Source: Seminavis robusta (taxonomy: Eukaryota; Bacillariophyta; Bacillariophyceae; Naviculales; Naviculaceae). From it: a stretch of DNA of 61,262 bases. The notes under the pieces are model-generated. The model saw only the letters and a program-made list of their open reading frames with translations, searched no databases and had not been told where the DNA came from. Location: assembly GCA_903772945.1 (NCBI GenBank), contig CAICTM010000533.1, forward strand, positions 1 through 61,262, read 5' to 3'. This document shows, piece by piece, positions 1 through 8,824 of the stretch (its first letter is position 1; each line of letters starts with the position of its first letter). Both the position numbers and the translations under genes were made by a program.

Positions 1-626
1 CGTTGGCCAAGGCACTGAATAATTCTCGATTGGAGCGGTTGGATCTCAGTCACAATCCAGCCTTGGATGACACGGCGGCAGTGGCATTGAGCCAGGCATT
101 GCAAACCAACACGCAATTGCAAGTGTTGAATTTGTCGGGTTGTACGGGAATTACCGTCCAGGGGGGTATAGCAAAGTTCGTGGAGTGTCTCAGCAGCACC
201 AAACACAACAACCACAATGTGACACTAGAACATATCTACTGGAAGAACCAACGGCCCACAAGGCATGATCCCAGGATGGCTGCTGCTGCTGCTGCCACCG
301 CCACGGAGAGTACTGCTACTGCTACTACTAATACCAGAACCAACCAGAACATAGACGACAAAGACATATTGCAAGCAATGGAGTATTACCTGTCATTGAA
401 CAGGGCGGGAAGACGACTGTTGATCCATCATCCGAAAAATGGCCGAGAGAAAGTGCCAATCGCCGTGTGGCCACATGTCTTGGCTAAGGCGTCCTCTGTC
501 AATAAATCGTCCTTGATTGGGCGTCAAAGGCCTGGACCTCATGAACTTTTCTATCTCTTGCGCCAGAATCCGGGACTGTTTGAACACACGCAACAACAAA
601 AAACGCTCTTCATCGTGAACGACTGA
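1..626 (+). CDS. Leucine-rich-repeat protein, 3' end only (partial)
   Basis: The frame is open from the left edge of the window and stops at 624-626, so only the C-terminal ~207 residues are visible and no start can be chosen. Two LRR units of the ribonuclease-inhibitor type are seen at the beginning (LERLDLSHNPALDD and LQVLNLSGCTGIT, about 28 residues apart). After them comes a non-LRR tail with an Ala/Thr-rich low-complexity stretch around residues 93-115 and a basic, mostly helical C-terminus. RNI-type LRR proteins are abundant in diatoms and usually bind other proteins; the partner cannot be inferred here. The next gene lies on the opposite strand. The LRR call is fairly safe; nothing is known about its role. 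Confidence 0.65.
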   Translation, partial: LAKALNNSRLERLDLSHNPALDDTAAVALSQALQTNTQLQVLNLSGCTGITVQGGIAKFVECLSSTKHNNHNVTLEHIYWKNQRPTRHDPRMAAAAAATATESTATATTNTRTNQNIDDKDILQAMEYYLSLNRAGRRLLIHHPKNGREKVPIAVWPHVLAKASSVNKSSLIGRQRPGPHELFYLLRQNPGLFEHTQQQKTLFIVND

Positions 627-1285
627 TTACCTGCAGTTCAAACTGCTGCTTTCAGATGATTCATCATTCGCACTGTCTGTCGGCGCAGTGCAGTCTCCAA
701 CACAGAAAATGTTTATAGCGTTGCAGACGCTTACTTTGAAACGCATCAAACAAACAGCCCTCCTGATTCCTTCGAAATAGCTTTGGAATGAGATGGATCT
801 CCGTGCGGCAACACTTATTCTTGCCAGACAGAGAGACGTCACGCGCCAATCCACTCTTCGAGCGGCTGTAAGTCTAGTACCCAGTTTGTACTGTATTGTG
901 AGAACCAACAAGTCACAGGTTGGCATCGCTACTGCAGCTACCGGTAGTTGCCTTGCAGTTGCTACGATTACCAAAGGTGATCCACTACCATAATGTGTGC
1001 AGTGTTATGGCTGGGCCTACATTACATTACCGCGAAGCCCCTTTTTCCGGCACCTCAAACTGGGAATACGATACCAGAAGCCAGGAAGCTACTGGCACAG
1101 CACAGCTTCCTCGTGCTAACGTACCGATGCAGTTGCAGGCGCCCGCTAAAGCAGCTCCAGCTGTGACCCGTCTGGTGGTGCTGACAGCACCTGCACTCCC
1201 TTCCGCCCTTGCCAGTCTAATTGGTACACAATACTACTGTAATACTACTGCAAGATGAGCACTATTTACAAACATTTCCGTGTCT
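627..1285. other. Intergenic stretch with one copy of a dispersed repeat
   Basis: I see no gene here. The overlapping short frames have no recognisable composition or motif. Positions about 851-935 resemble a second stretch at about 5390-5490: both share CTTCGAGCGG, then AAGTCTA, then CAAGTCACA followed by GGTT, GCAT and GCTAC. This looks like a diverged dispersed repeat. The region is the shared 3' flank of the convergent LRR gene and MnmG gene. Confidence 0.4.
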
Positions 1286-3838
1286 TCATTGCTGCGCCTC
1301 CACTCTAGCAGTAGGATTGCTGTTCTTGCCTCCTTCACGGTTTTGGTTTCTTCTTTTCACATAATGATATACATAGACCAAACTTTGAGGTGTGACCCCA
1401 CTAATTTGTGAAGCCTCGGCAAAAGTACTGGGCCGGACTCGGTTCAGTTTCTCAATCTCCTCTTTCTTCAGGGTCGGGAGTGTTTCTGTGCTGTAGACAA
1501 TGTCAGGAGGGATTCTGGATCCTTGTGCTCTTCTCCAGCTCTCCATATCTCTGTGCTGTCTCCTGACAAACACTTGATACTTGACTGATGCTTCCACAGT
1601 GTCGTACACCGAAACTGGTGAGGGATCCATCACTTCAACCGGTTCTTCCTTCTTGAAAAAAAAGTCATCCTCGACAACTTCACTAGCATCCTTTCCCTTT
1701 GCCCTGGCCTCTTGCTCTGCCTTTTGCTCTTTCTGAACCTCAATCATGATGTCTTCTACACGATCCAATGTTGTGTGTGGCATGGCCAGAACTTCTTCTG
1801 CTGTCTTCTTCTGACCTTTCTTGCGCTCTACCTGATCTCCTCCAAAAACAGCCCCTCCACGTTCCGCCCAATCAATCACCTTCATATCAAAGTGACGAAG
1901 CTTTTGAACCCGATCCTCAATGAGCGACTCTCGTGCTTCCATTGCTACAATGCGTTCTTCGTCATGGACGAGACCCGCGTTCATGCCCTTTCGAGTCAAG
2001 CGCAAATCGGCATTGTCGGCTCGAAGGCTGATCCTATATTCCGCTCTCGAAGTGAACATGCGGTATGGCTCTGACGTTCCTCGTGTCACCAGATCATCAA
2101 TAAGGACACCGATATACCCTTCATCGCGTCCAATGATAAAGGGAAGAGGAGGTCCTTCGCCCTGAGCGGCCGCCTTGGCCACTTGGCCCGCATTAGCTCC
2201 TGCCACAATGCCTTGTGCGGCTGCTTCTTCGTATCCGGTTGTTCCACAGATTTGTCCGGCAAGATACAGCCCTGCAATGGCTTTGGTTTCCAAAGTATGT
2301 GTCAGGGATTGTGGATTGACAAAGTCATATTCGACATCATAGCCAGGACGGACAATCTCAACTGCTCCGAGTCCCTTCATGGACCTCATAATCTTCAGCT
2401 GAATTTCAGGTGGAAATGGTCCACTCATGCCATTGGGGTAGACAATATTGGATTCGAATCCCTCTGGTTCGAGAAAGCAGTTGTGTGAATTGCGTTCTGG
2501 GAAGCGTTGTACCTTTTTGTAAATGGAAGGACAATACCTCGGTCCATTGCCAGCACCATCCATTCCATCATAGTGGGGCAACGTATCTTCGTATTTCATT
2601 ACGAGCTCATGTGTCTGATCATTGGTGGCTGTTTGAGCACATGTGATGATTTGGTTGGCGGCCATACGAGGTGGTTGCTCACCCCGAAATTGCAGAATAT
2701 GGCTAAAGGGTGAGGCCGGAATTTCCGAGGGTTGCTTGGGACAGATATCCCAATCAATGGTGGATCCATCCAGCCTTGGTGGAGTCCCTGTCTTGAGTCG
2801 TCCTAGTGGGAACTGAAATCTAGCCAAGGTTTTTGCCAATCCAACCGATGGTGGTTCGACCTGTTCTGAATCGCGAAGATGCCTGCCTCCACTGTATCGA
2901 TCATGTCCCATCAACAGGACTCCCCGCAAGAAAGTTCCCGTGGTGATAATGACAGTGCGACTAATGACGTCTCGTGTACTTCCATCTTCTGTTTCAATTT
3001 GTACTCCACGAATTCGAGCCTTTCGATCTTCCACTGCTATAGTGGCCAACTTTCGAAGGTTATCTTCATTTTCGGATGACTTTCCCAGCAGTCCATTTTT
3101 GTTGTTGTCGCCACTGCTCATCATGGGTGCCAAGGACTCCAGGGATGATGACGTTTTGGATTCATCCAACAGCAAATCCTGTACCGATCCCTGCAAGCAG
3201 GTCAAATTGGGATACTCCCCCGAGACCAATCGTTGTTGCATACTCTCCTTGTACCAATCTCGATCCATTTGTGCTCTAGGTCCTCGCACGGCAGGTCCCT
3301 TGCGACGATTCAAGACACGATAATGGATCCCTGCATCATCGGCCACGGTACCAATCAATCCACCCAAGGCATCCACTTCTCGCACCAAATGGCCTTTTCC
3401 AATGCCACCAATGGAAGGATTGCAAGATAATTCCCCCACCGTGTCTAAACGTTGTGTGATCAGTGCCGTCTTGGCACCTGTACGGGCTGCAGCGGCGGCA
3501 GCTTCGCAGCCAGCATGGCCACCTCCAACAACAATTACATCATAGTGATCATCGTAGCCTCCTTGATTGTTGTCAGCATGAAGAGCGGAAAAGGAGCGAG
3601 CCAATGGGTGAAATCGTGGAGCCGCCAAAATAGGATTGTTCTTCTGGCTGACTGATCGTACAGCAGCTTTTGCAAGAGGAGCACGCAACATAAAGCTCCA
3701 GCAAGGGGACATGGTCGCAAACACCAATATGCCAAGAAAGGTCCACCGCTGACGAACACAGCAGACCCAAGACACTAAAGGATAAAGTGGTTTCAACGCC
3801 ATCAACTTTCTATAAGACTCCAGATGCAACCCACCCAA
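1286..3838 (-). CDS. mnmG: tRNA uridine-34 5-carboxymethylaminomethyl modification enzyme MnmG/GidA, organelle-targeted
   Basis: 850 residues in one exon. MnmG works with MnmE to install the cmnm5 group on U34 of certain tRNAs, using FAD, NADH and methylene-THF, in bacteria and organelles. The FAD-binding motif VVGGGHAGCEAA lies around residues 101-112, followed by the family signature SCNPSIGGIGKGH and the conserved NRRKGPAVRGPRAQMD. Later family blocks LKTGTPPRLDG, GLYLAGQICGTTGYEEAAAQG and FTSRAEYRISLRADNAD are intact, and the C-terminal helical domain is present. Bacterial MnmG has about 630 residues; the excess is an N-terminal presequence and two insertions (roughly residues 225-270 and 690-745, the latter charged). 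The N-terminus has a hydrophobic stretch ending SPCWS-FML, like a diatom plastid signal with Phe at +1, then a basic Ser/Ala-rich segment, so plastid or dual targeting is possible. A later Met could give a mitochondrial form. Confidence 0.93.
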   Translation of the reverse strand: MGGLHLESYRKLMALKPLYPLVSWVCCVRQRWTFLGILVFATMSPCWSFMLRAPLAKAAVRSVSQKNNPILAAPRFHPLARSFSALHADNNQGGYDDHYDVIVVGGGHAGCEAAAAAARTGAKTALITQRLDTVGELSCNPSIGGIGKGHLVREVDALGGLIGTVADDAGIHYRVLNRRKGPAVRGPRAQMDRDWYKESMQQRLVSGEYPNLTCLQGSVQDLLLDESKTSSSLESLAPMMSSGDNNKNGLLGKSSENEDNLRKLATIAVEDRKARIRGVQIETEDGSTRDVISRTVIITTGTFLRGVLLMGHDRYSGGRHLRDSEQVEPPSVGLAKTLARFQFPLGRLKTGTPPRLDGSTIDWDICPKQPSEIPASPFSHILQFRGEQPPRMAANQIITCAQTATNDQTHELVMKYEDTLPHYDGMDGAGNGPRYCPSIYKKVQRFPERNSHNCFLEPEGFESNIVYPNGMSGPFPPEIQLKIMRSMKGLGAVEIVRPGYDVEYDFVNPQSLTHTLETKAIAGLYLAGQICGTTGYEEAAAQGIVAGANAGQVAKAAAQGEGPPLPFIIGRDEGYIGVLIDDLVTRGTSEPYRMFTSRAEYRISLRADNADLRLTRKGMNAGLVHDEERIVAMEARESLIEDRVQKLRHFDMKVIDWAERGGAVFGGDQVERKKGQKKTAEEVLAMPHTTLDRVEDIMIEVQKEQKAEQEARAKGKDASEVVEDDFFFKKEEPVEVMDPSPVSVYDTVEASVKYQVFVRRQHRDMESWRRAQGSRIPPDIVYSTETLPTLKKEEIEKLNRVRPSTFAEASQISGVTPQSLVYVYHYVKRRNQNREGGKNSNPTARVEAQQ

Positions 3839-4301
3839 ATTGTTGTTGACAAAGACAAGAATTGATCAATGAAGCTTGTCAAATAAATGTCAACTCTACA
3901 AGAAATCCAGACGACGTTCCAAGGCTTGGTACATTGAGTGGATCTTACTAAATCGACTAGGGTTAGAGGAAACCGTCTGTGCCTGCAAATGCCACTGGCC
4001 CTTGCTTTTAAGAAGTCAACGCAAACTGGACTTTTTCTTCTCTTCTATTTTTGTGCATCTCTGGTCTTATCGTACCTTACCGGCATGCTGACTGTCTGTT
4101 TTGATCTGGCAGAGCAATGCGCTGTACAGACGTATCGGAAGTTCCTATGATAGCTAGCGGTATCTTCCAACATTCTATGCCTCTCGCTGTGAACAATCCT
4201 TTGTGAAAGAAACACGCTATGTTATAGTTGCACAAAACACTGATCAATTCCAATCAACATTCCCCCCCAAAAATGCTGATATTGGTCTTCTAGCTAGCTG
4301 G
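3839..4301. other. Intergenic spacer, no gene seen
   Basis: 463 nt between two minus-strand genes: the 5' flank of the MnmG gene and the 3' flank of the b561-like gene. Short overlapping frames lack motifs. No repeat or RNA gene was recognised. Confidence 0.4.
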
Positions 4302-5030
4302 CTAGGCAATGGATGGCATTTCTGTCGCATCGGGTGCTGTGGGCGGTTGATAGCTGAATCTATCAAACCACATGAGTCCTGCCACCAAGACCAGACTCCC
4401 CACCACTCCAAAGATATATGCCAACTGCCACCCAGTTCCCTCTAATTTCGCACCGAGCAATATCGTGACAAACGTCAACAAGAGAATCAAATATCCCATG
4501 CCCTTGTGCTGGAGTTCCCACCACCAGCGAGAACCACTACTACTATTTGTCGTAGAATCGTCAGACTTGCCCGGTCGGAACAACAGCGCCAACAATGGCT
4601 GTAGTAGGACCAGTGCAAACACTGTGGCACCAAGACACCCATGCTGAAAGCTGGTGGTGCCGGAGCCGTCGGCAAAAACGTTAAAATTGCGAACGGCAAT
4701 GGCAAAGCCGCCAATGCCAAAAATCAATCCGGCTACTTGAAATCCACGATGAAGACGGAACCAGAGGTCTCCCGGACGATGTTTCATCAGACGTGCCGAC
4801 AGGACACCCATGGGTAAGAGCCAGCCAAAGGAAAACATCATGATGAGACCGTGGATCATTCCAGTTGTCAACGCCATGGTTTCTTCGTGGACTGCGACAA
4901 AAAGAGGAAGACTATAGCCGGTGGTTGACAACAGAAGGAATCTTTGGATGTAGTTTCCCTGATTGTTGAATAAACTCAACTCTTCAAGGTAGTGTGTGTG
5001 GTTGCTACCTTGCCTCGTATGCGCTGTCAA
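4302..5030 (-). CDS. Cytochrome b561-domain membrane protein
   Basis: Up to 242 residues; a later Met at about residue 52 (MALTTGMIHG) would give a ~190-residue protein beginning at the domain and is an equally good start. The protein has about five or six hydrophobic helices. Four His residues in b561-like positions can be seen: MIHGLIMM in the first core helix, WFRLHRGFQ in the second, FQHGCLG in the third, and LQHKGMGY in the fourth. In cytochrome b561 proteins four such His bind two haems that carry electrons across a membrane, often from ascorbate. The PMGVLSAR motif after the first His also fits the family. There is no DOMON domain in the visible frame. A Ser/Thr-rich loop separates helices three and four. 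Donor, acceptor and membrane are unknown. Confidence 0.8.
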   Translation of the reverse strand: MTAHTRQGSNHTHYLEELSLFNNQGNYIQRFLLLSTTGYSLPLFVAVHEETMALTTGMIHGLIMMFSFGWLLPMGVLSARLMKHRPGDLWFRLHRGFQVAGLIFGIGGFAIAVRNFNVFADGSGTTSFQHGCLGATVFALVLLQPLLALLFRPGKSDDSTTNSSSGSRWWWELQHKGMGYLILLLTFVTILLGAKLEGTGWQLAYIFGVVGSLVLVAGLMWFDRFSYQPPTAPDATEMPSIA

Positions 5031-5691
5031 TCAATCGAAGCTTGGCCCCAGCGTGTTGGCTCGCCGTTGCCGTGAGTTGTGGATTGGTTCGGTGTTCGGT
5101 GAGTGCGGATTGGAGCTTGGGAAGATCTCAAGATCCCTGTTTCGCAAGACTGCAAAACGGCAAAACTGCGAACCCACGGCAATCGTCGAGGAACAAAAAG
5201 CTGTCTTCTCTAACCCAACCTCCACACGCGAGTTGACGGGGATTTAGAGTAGGGAAATTATCTACGGAAGCCAGCCGGTAGTTTAGTTTCATTACAAAGA
5301 ACCGATACCGGTATAGGTCCAGGAGACAAAACCCTGACCGGGGATGGTTGATCAGAGATGGCCCTGGTGTCGGTAGCTAGGTGGACGCTTCGTCCACACT
5401 TCGAGCGGTCGCAAGTCTAACCGGTTTTTTGCTTCAGGAACGAAGCAAGTCACAAGCAGGTTTGCATAGCTACATGTACTACAGCTCGGTGCCGTGTAGT
5501 TACTAGAGGGCAAGATTAGCTTGGCACACTACCGGCTTTCGTATACCAGCGAATAATCCAATTCTCTATACTCTCTATACCGGTAAGGTACAATAGTCTA
5601 TCGGTAGCTGGATCAGCTTCATAAATTCGCACTGTATGGAACCAAACCGGTTGTTTAGTATTTAACAGTCCTTTGGAGTCTTTTCCTCTGT
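5031..5691. other. Intergenic spacer with second copy of a dispersed repeat
   Basis: No convincing gene. About 5390-5490 resembles the stretch at 851-935 (CTTCGAGCGG..AAGTCTA..CAAGTCACA..GCATAGCTAC). The region is also rich in ACCGGTA/TACCGGT words, which recur throughout the intergenic DNA of this window. Confidence 0.4.
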
Positions 5692-7437
5692 TTAGTCCTC
5701 GTCCTCACTCTCATCCTCGTCCTCGCTCTCGCCCTCAATCTCACTCTCACCCTCGTTCCTCCTAGGCATTTGTTGCCTAAAGTAAAATGGGAGCAAACGT
5801 GAAGGACACCCATTTTCATAGGCCCAGCGCAAGCTTCGAGGGGATTCATAATCAGTCAAGAAAAGGTCCCGCCACTTCCAGGGATGTTCTTTTCGAGAAT
5901 AGAACCATTGAAGGATGTGCACTAATCCCTGATAGAGAGCCTCCCTGATGCAAGAAATCCGATTGCAGTCACATCCGTTTTCGTAGGCATATTGTAGTGT
6001 TTCCACATGCCCGTATTCGACCGCCTTCAAACATGTCTCTGAGTCCCAGGGACAGCCATTCTCATGGGCATACTGCAGAGTGCCCACATGGCCATTCTTG
6101 GCAGCCTTGACACAAGTATGTGTATCCCATGGACAACCGTGTTCATGAGCAAACTGCAGGGTATTCACTTGTCCTGCCTTAGCAGCAGCGTGGCAAGTGC
6201 CTTCATCCCATGGACACCCATTCTCATGGGCATACTGCAGGGTATTCACATACCCTCCTATTGCAGCAACTTCACAAGTATGTTTATCCCAGGGGCATTG
6301 ATTATTGTGCAGCCATTGGAGGATGTGAAGATGTCCATGTTGTGCAGCATATGCACATGTGTATTCATTCCAGGGACATCCAAGTTGACGGGCGCGTTGG
6401 AGGGAATCCAAGTGACCAGAACGGGCAGCAGCGTCGCATGTATCTCTGTCCAACGGGTATCCCTTTTGCATGGCCCATCGGAGCATTCGAGCATTTCCTT
6501 GCCCGGCCAAGTAGGGGCAAATCCAACCAGGTATATGTAACGGAATCCAATCGTGAGACATTTCACTGTGCCAGTGGTCGGCACAAGCCTCATTGGCAAA
6601 AGTAGCACTGTACATAGTAGATGTTGCTGTTGCTGCTACTGGGACCCCGGAAAGCATAAAAATTACCTGTGGAGGATTGGCGATTTTGCCACAGAAGCTC
6701 TTGTAAGCCTGATTCATCTGCTTGTTCACGGCTCCAACAAAAGTATAGTGACCCATGCCAAGGAAGGAGAAAATGTGGTTGGAAATTTTGGTGTGATGCA
6801 AGAGATCTTGAATGGAAAGGTCTGAATCCTTGGGGGTGACATGGAAGGGAGAACAGAATTCTTGGTAGGTTCGTTTCATGCGATAGCTCGTACAGGCCAG
6901 GGAAGCCTTGTCATTTGAGTTGAGAAAAGAGAAAATGCTATTCTCTTTTTGGAGCAGCTCCAGGAGCGATGGTTCTTCTCGGTTGTTGTTGTTGTCATGT
7001 TGACTTTTCATGGCAGTTGCCGTTTCCTTTTTACAGTACTCTCCAAACGATTGTTTGGCGACCTTGTTGACACGATACAGAGTAGCTCCCGGTCTAACCA
7101 AGGTTGCTTTGTCGCGGAGAAGAGGTGCGGGGGACTCCGTCATTGTCACAACAGTTTCCTGGAGGTGGGATCCTTTTTGTTGGTTTCCACGTTGGTTGTT
7201 CATGGCTGTCTTTAAGATGTTGTTTTTTCTTGTGCTGTTGGTGGGAATGTCTTCGCTCTTGATGGATGGTGACGATAGATTGAGTGGTCTGAGACTTGCT
7301 ATTGCATTGCTTTGTCCTGGATGGGTTGTGATAATATTGGGATGGCTGAAGATAGATGTGCTCTTTTCGTTGCTTTGTGCCGTTGTGGACCATGCAGCCA
7401 ATGACAACGGAAACGTACCTGGTACCCAGGCCCGCAC
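5692..7437 (-). CDS. Ankyrin-repeat protein with acidic C-terminus
   Basis: Up to 581 residues in one exon. About seven or eight degenerate ankyrin units of 26-27 residues occupy roughly residues 330-530, each with the algal pattern GCPWD..TC.AAA..GHV.TLQYA. Such repeats are protein-binding scaffolds. Ahead of them, at about residues 158-200, is a short helical segment (NSIFSFLNSNDKASLACTSYRMKRTY) that looks like a degenerate F-box; a second, similar segment (HTKISNHIFSFLGMGHYTF) follows at about 215-235. That would fit a ubiquitin-ligase adaptor, but this is an inference. The tail is a run of Glu/Asp/Ser (EGESEDEDESEDED). The first ~78 residues look poorly conserved in composition, so the real start may be the internal Met at 7203 (MNNQRGNQQ) or a nearby one. 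No partner is suggested by the neighbours. Confidence 0.85.
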   Translation of the reverse strand: MRAWVPGTFPLSLAAWSTTAQSNEKSTSIFSHPNIITTHPGQSNAIASLRPLNLSSPSIKSEDIPTNSTRKNNILKTAMNNQRGNQQKGSHLQETVVTMTESPAPLLRDKATLVRPGATLYRVNKVAKQSFGEYCKKETATAMKSQHDNNNNREEPSLLELLQKENSIFSFLNSNDKASLACTSYRMKRTYQEFCSPFHVTPKDSDLSIQDLLHHTKISNHIFSFLGMGHYTFVGAVNKQMNQAYKSFCGKIANPPQVIFMLSGVPVAATATSTMYSATFANEACADHWHSEMSHDWIPLHIPGWICPYLAGQGNARMLRWAMQKGYPLDRDTCDAAARSGHLDSLQRARQLGCPWNEYTCAYAAQHGHLHILQWLHNNQCPWDKHTCEVAAIGGYVNTLQYAHENGCPWDEGTCHAAAKAGQVNTLQFAHEHGCPWDTHTCVKAAKNGHVGTLQYAHENGCPWDSETCLKAVEYGHVETLQYAYENGCDCNRISCIREALYQGLVHILQWFYSRKEHPWKWRDLFLTDYESPRSLRWAYENGCPSRLLPFYFRQQMPRRNEGESEIEGESEDEDESEDED

Positions 7438-8305
7438 TTCTAACCTCAGGTATCGCAGGCAGGGGCGGGGACCCAGGGAGATGGGAATATGTGTGTCTCT
7501 TGGAAACTCTAATGATAGCTGGTTGCCATGGAAGGCCCAGTTTGGTCAAAGCTGGTCAACACGATTGACCAAAGGGCAAAACAGTGGCGTGGGCCATGCT
7601 GCTACTGTTGCAGCTAGCTAGCTAGCTAGCAGTATCCTCCGTGGATACATGTGCTTGTTGGCTCTTGGACTGCCTCATGGTCAGTGGTGCACGTGGTGGT
7701 CATGGTCGTGGTTACCGTACGGTACGGTACCACCTGTGGTCTCCCATCAATAATGGCAATTTACTAGTCTATTAGTTAGAATTGCCAGTGAATATTTCCA
7801 GTTGCAGTCAACCGTGGTCAAGGGTGGTCCCTGCAAAAGAAAGTGACGGTTTGTCATACTGAACCTGGATCATGAAAAGCTCCTTCTATGCATATGCATA
7901 CCAGTATCGCTACCTCACTTTGAACCCGGGGGGTGTATGCATACATACCGGTACCGTGCATGCACAGTCGTTTGATTTGTTCTTGGCTTGCATTGGCTCA
8001 GGTTATAAGATATAAGTTGCCATCGTTGGTATCTTGGTATCTTGGTGGTTCCGGCTCCTTTTAGACCACGGAATGTTTCCCCACCTCCCAACTCAGAATC
8101 GAATCTGTTTTTTGCACCTCGTACGCGTACGCGTTAGCTACTCTTTTTTAAGGTTAGTGCAACAGGACGAGAAAGCATCTCATCCCCGTCCTCAGTCCTT
8201 GCCGGTCCATATGCCTACGACTGTACTTCACGCCCAGAACCCAGAACCCCTTGATCCCTTCCCATACTTTTTACAAGCGGACGTTACCTAGTACCGTTCC
8301 TTTCA
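7438..8305. other. Intergenic stretch with simple repeats, no gene seen
   Basis: This is the region between the divergent ankyrin and esterase-like genes, so it probably holds both promoters. A short (CTAG)n run lies at about 7612-7631. Self-complementary words such as CCGTACGG and GGTACC cluster around 7710-7730. No TATA box or other motif could be assigned with any confidence. Confidence 0.4.
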
Positions 8306-8646
8306 GGAAGGCAGCCGATTTTAGAGAGCGTTGGCATTGTCAATCGCCAAAAACTGAGCCTCCCGCAAGTCACTATGAAAGTCGTTCGCGATTCGCGCTA
8401 AGTCGCGCTGCGCGACTTGGAAAGTCGTTCGCGACTCGCGCTAAGTCGCGCTGCGCGACTTGGAAATACTAGAATTTACCGTAAGAAAGACGATAGAAGT
8501 CGCGCAAAGTCGCGGTAAAGTCGCGATATTGTTCAAGTCGCGCAGCGCGAATCGCGGGAAACTCGCGCAGCGCGAATAGGAACGACTTTCAGCGATCCAA
8601 GTTGAAGTAGGGTTTGGCTAGGGTTAAGGCCAATCGGCTGCCTTCC
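8306..8646. mobile_element. Foldback/MITE-like element with 15-bp terminal inverted repeats
   Basis: A perfect 15-bp inverted repeat bounds the element: GGAAGGCAGCCGATT at 8306-8320 and its complement at 8632-8646. Inside it, a second inverted pair (GAAAGTCGTTC at 8377-8387 and GAACGACTTTC at 8580-8590) encloses an array of near-palindromes built on AAGTCGCGC and GCGCGACTT. The left half holds a 43-bp unit twice in tandem (8378-8420 and 8421-8463), each containing the hairpin AAGTCGCG-CTG-CGCGACTT. The right half carries the same words inverted (about 8534-8577). It is 341 bp with no coding capacity, as expected of a non-autonomous foldback element. I could not find a convincing target-site duplication, so the exact ends are uncertain. 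Confidence 0.6.
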
Positions 8647-8663
8647 AGGTAATCCCCTTTATA

Positions 8664-8696
8664 GTTATTTATTTATTTATTTATTTATTATTATTA
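8664..8696. repeat. (TTTA)n / (TTA)n microsatellite
   Basis: A run of about seven ATTT units passes into ATT units, just outside the right end of the foldback element and about 130 bp upstream of the esterase-like start codon. Confidence 0.8.
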
Positions 8697-8824
8697 TCTT
8701 GTCGGGTCATCAACCCGTCAATTCAACCAACCAACGAACAAAATCCAACACCATGGCGGCTCTTGTGGCCTCCAGCTAGCTAAGTCTCATACATGTACTA
8801 TCATTGGTACCGGTAGATAGCAGA

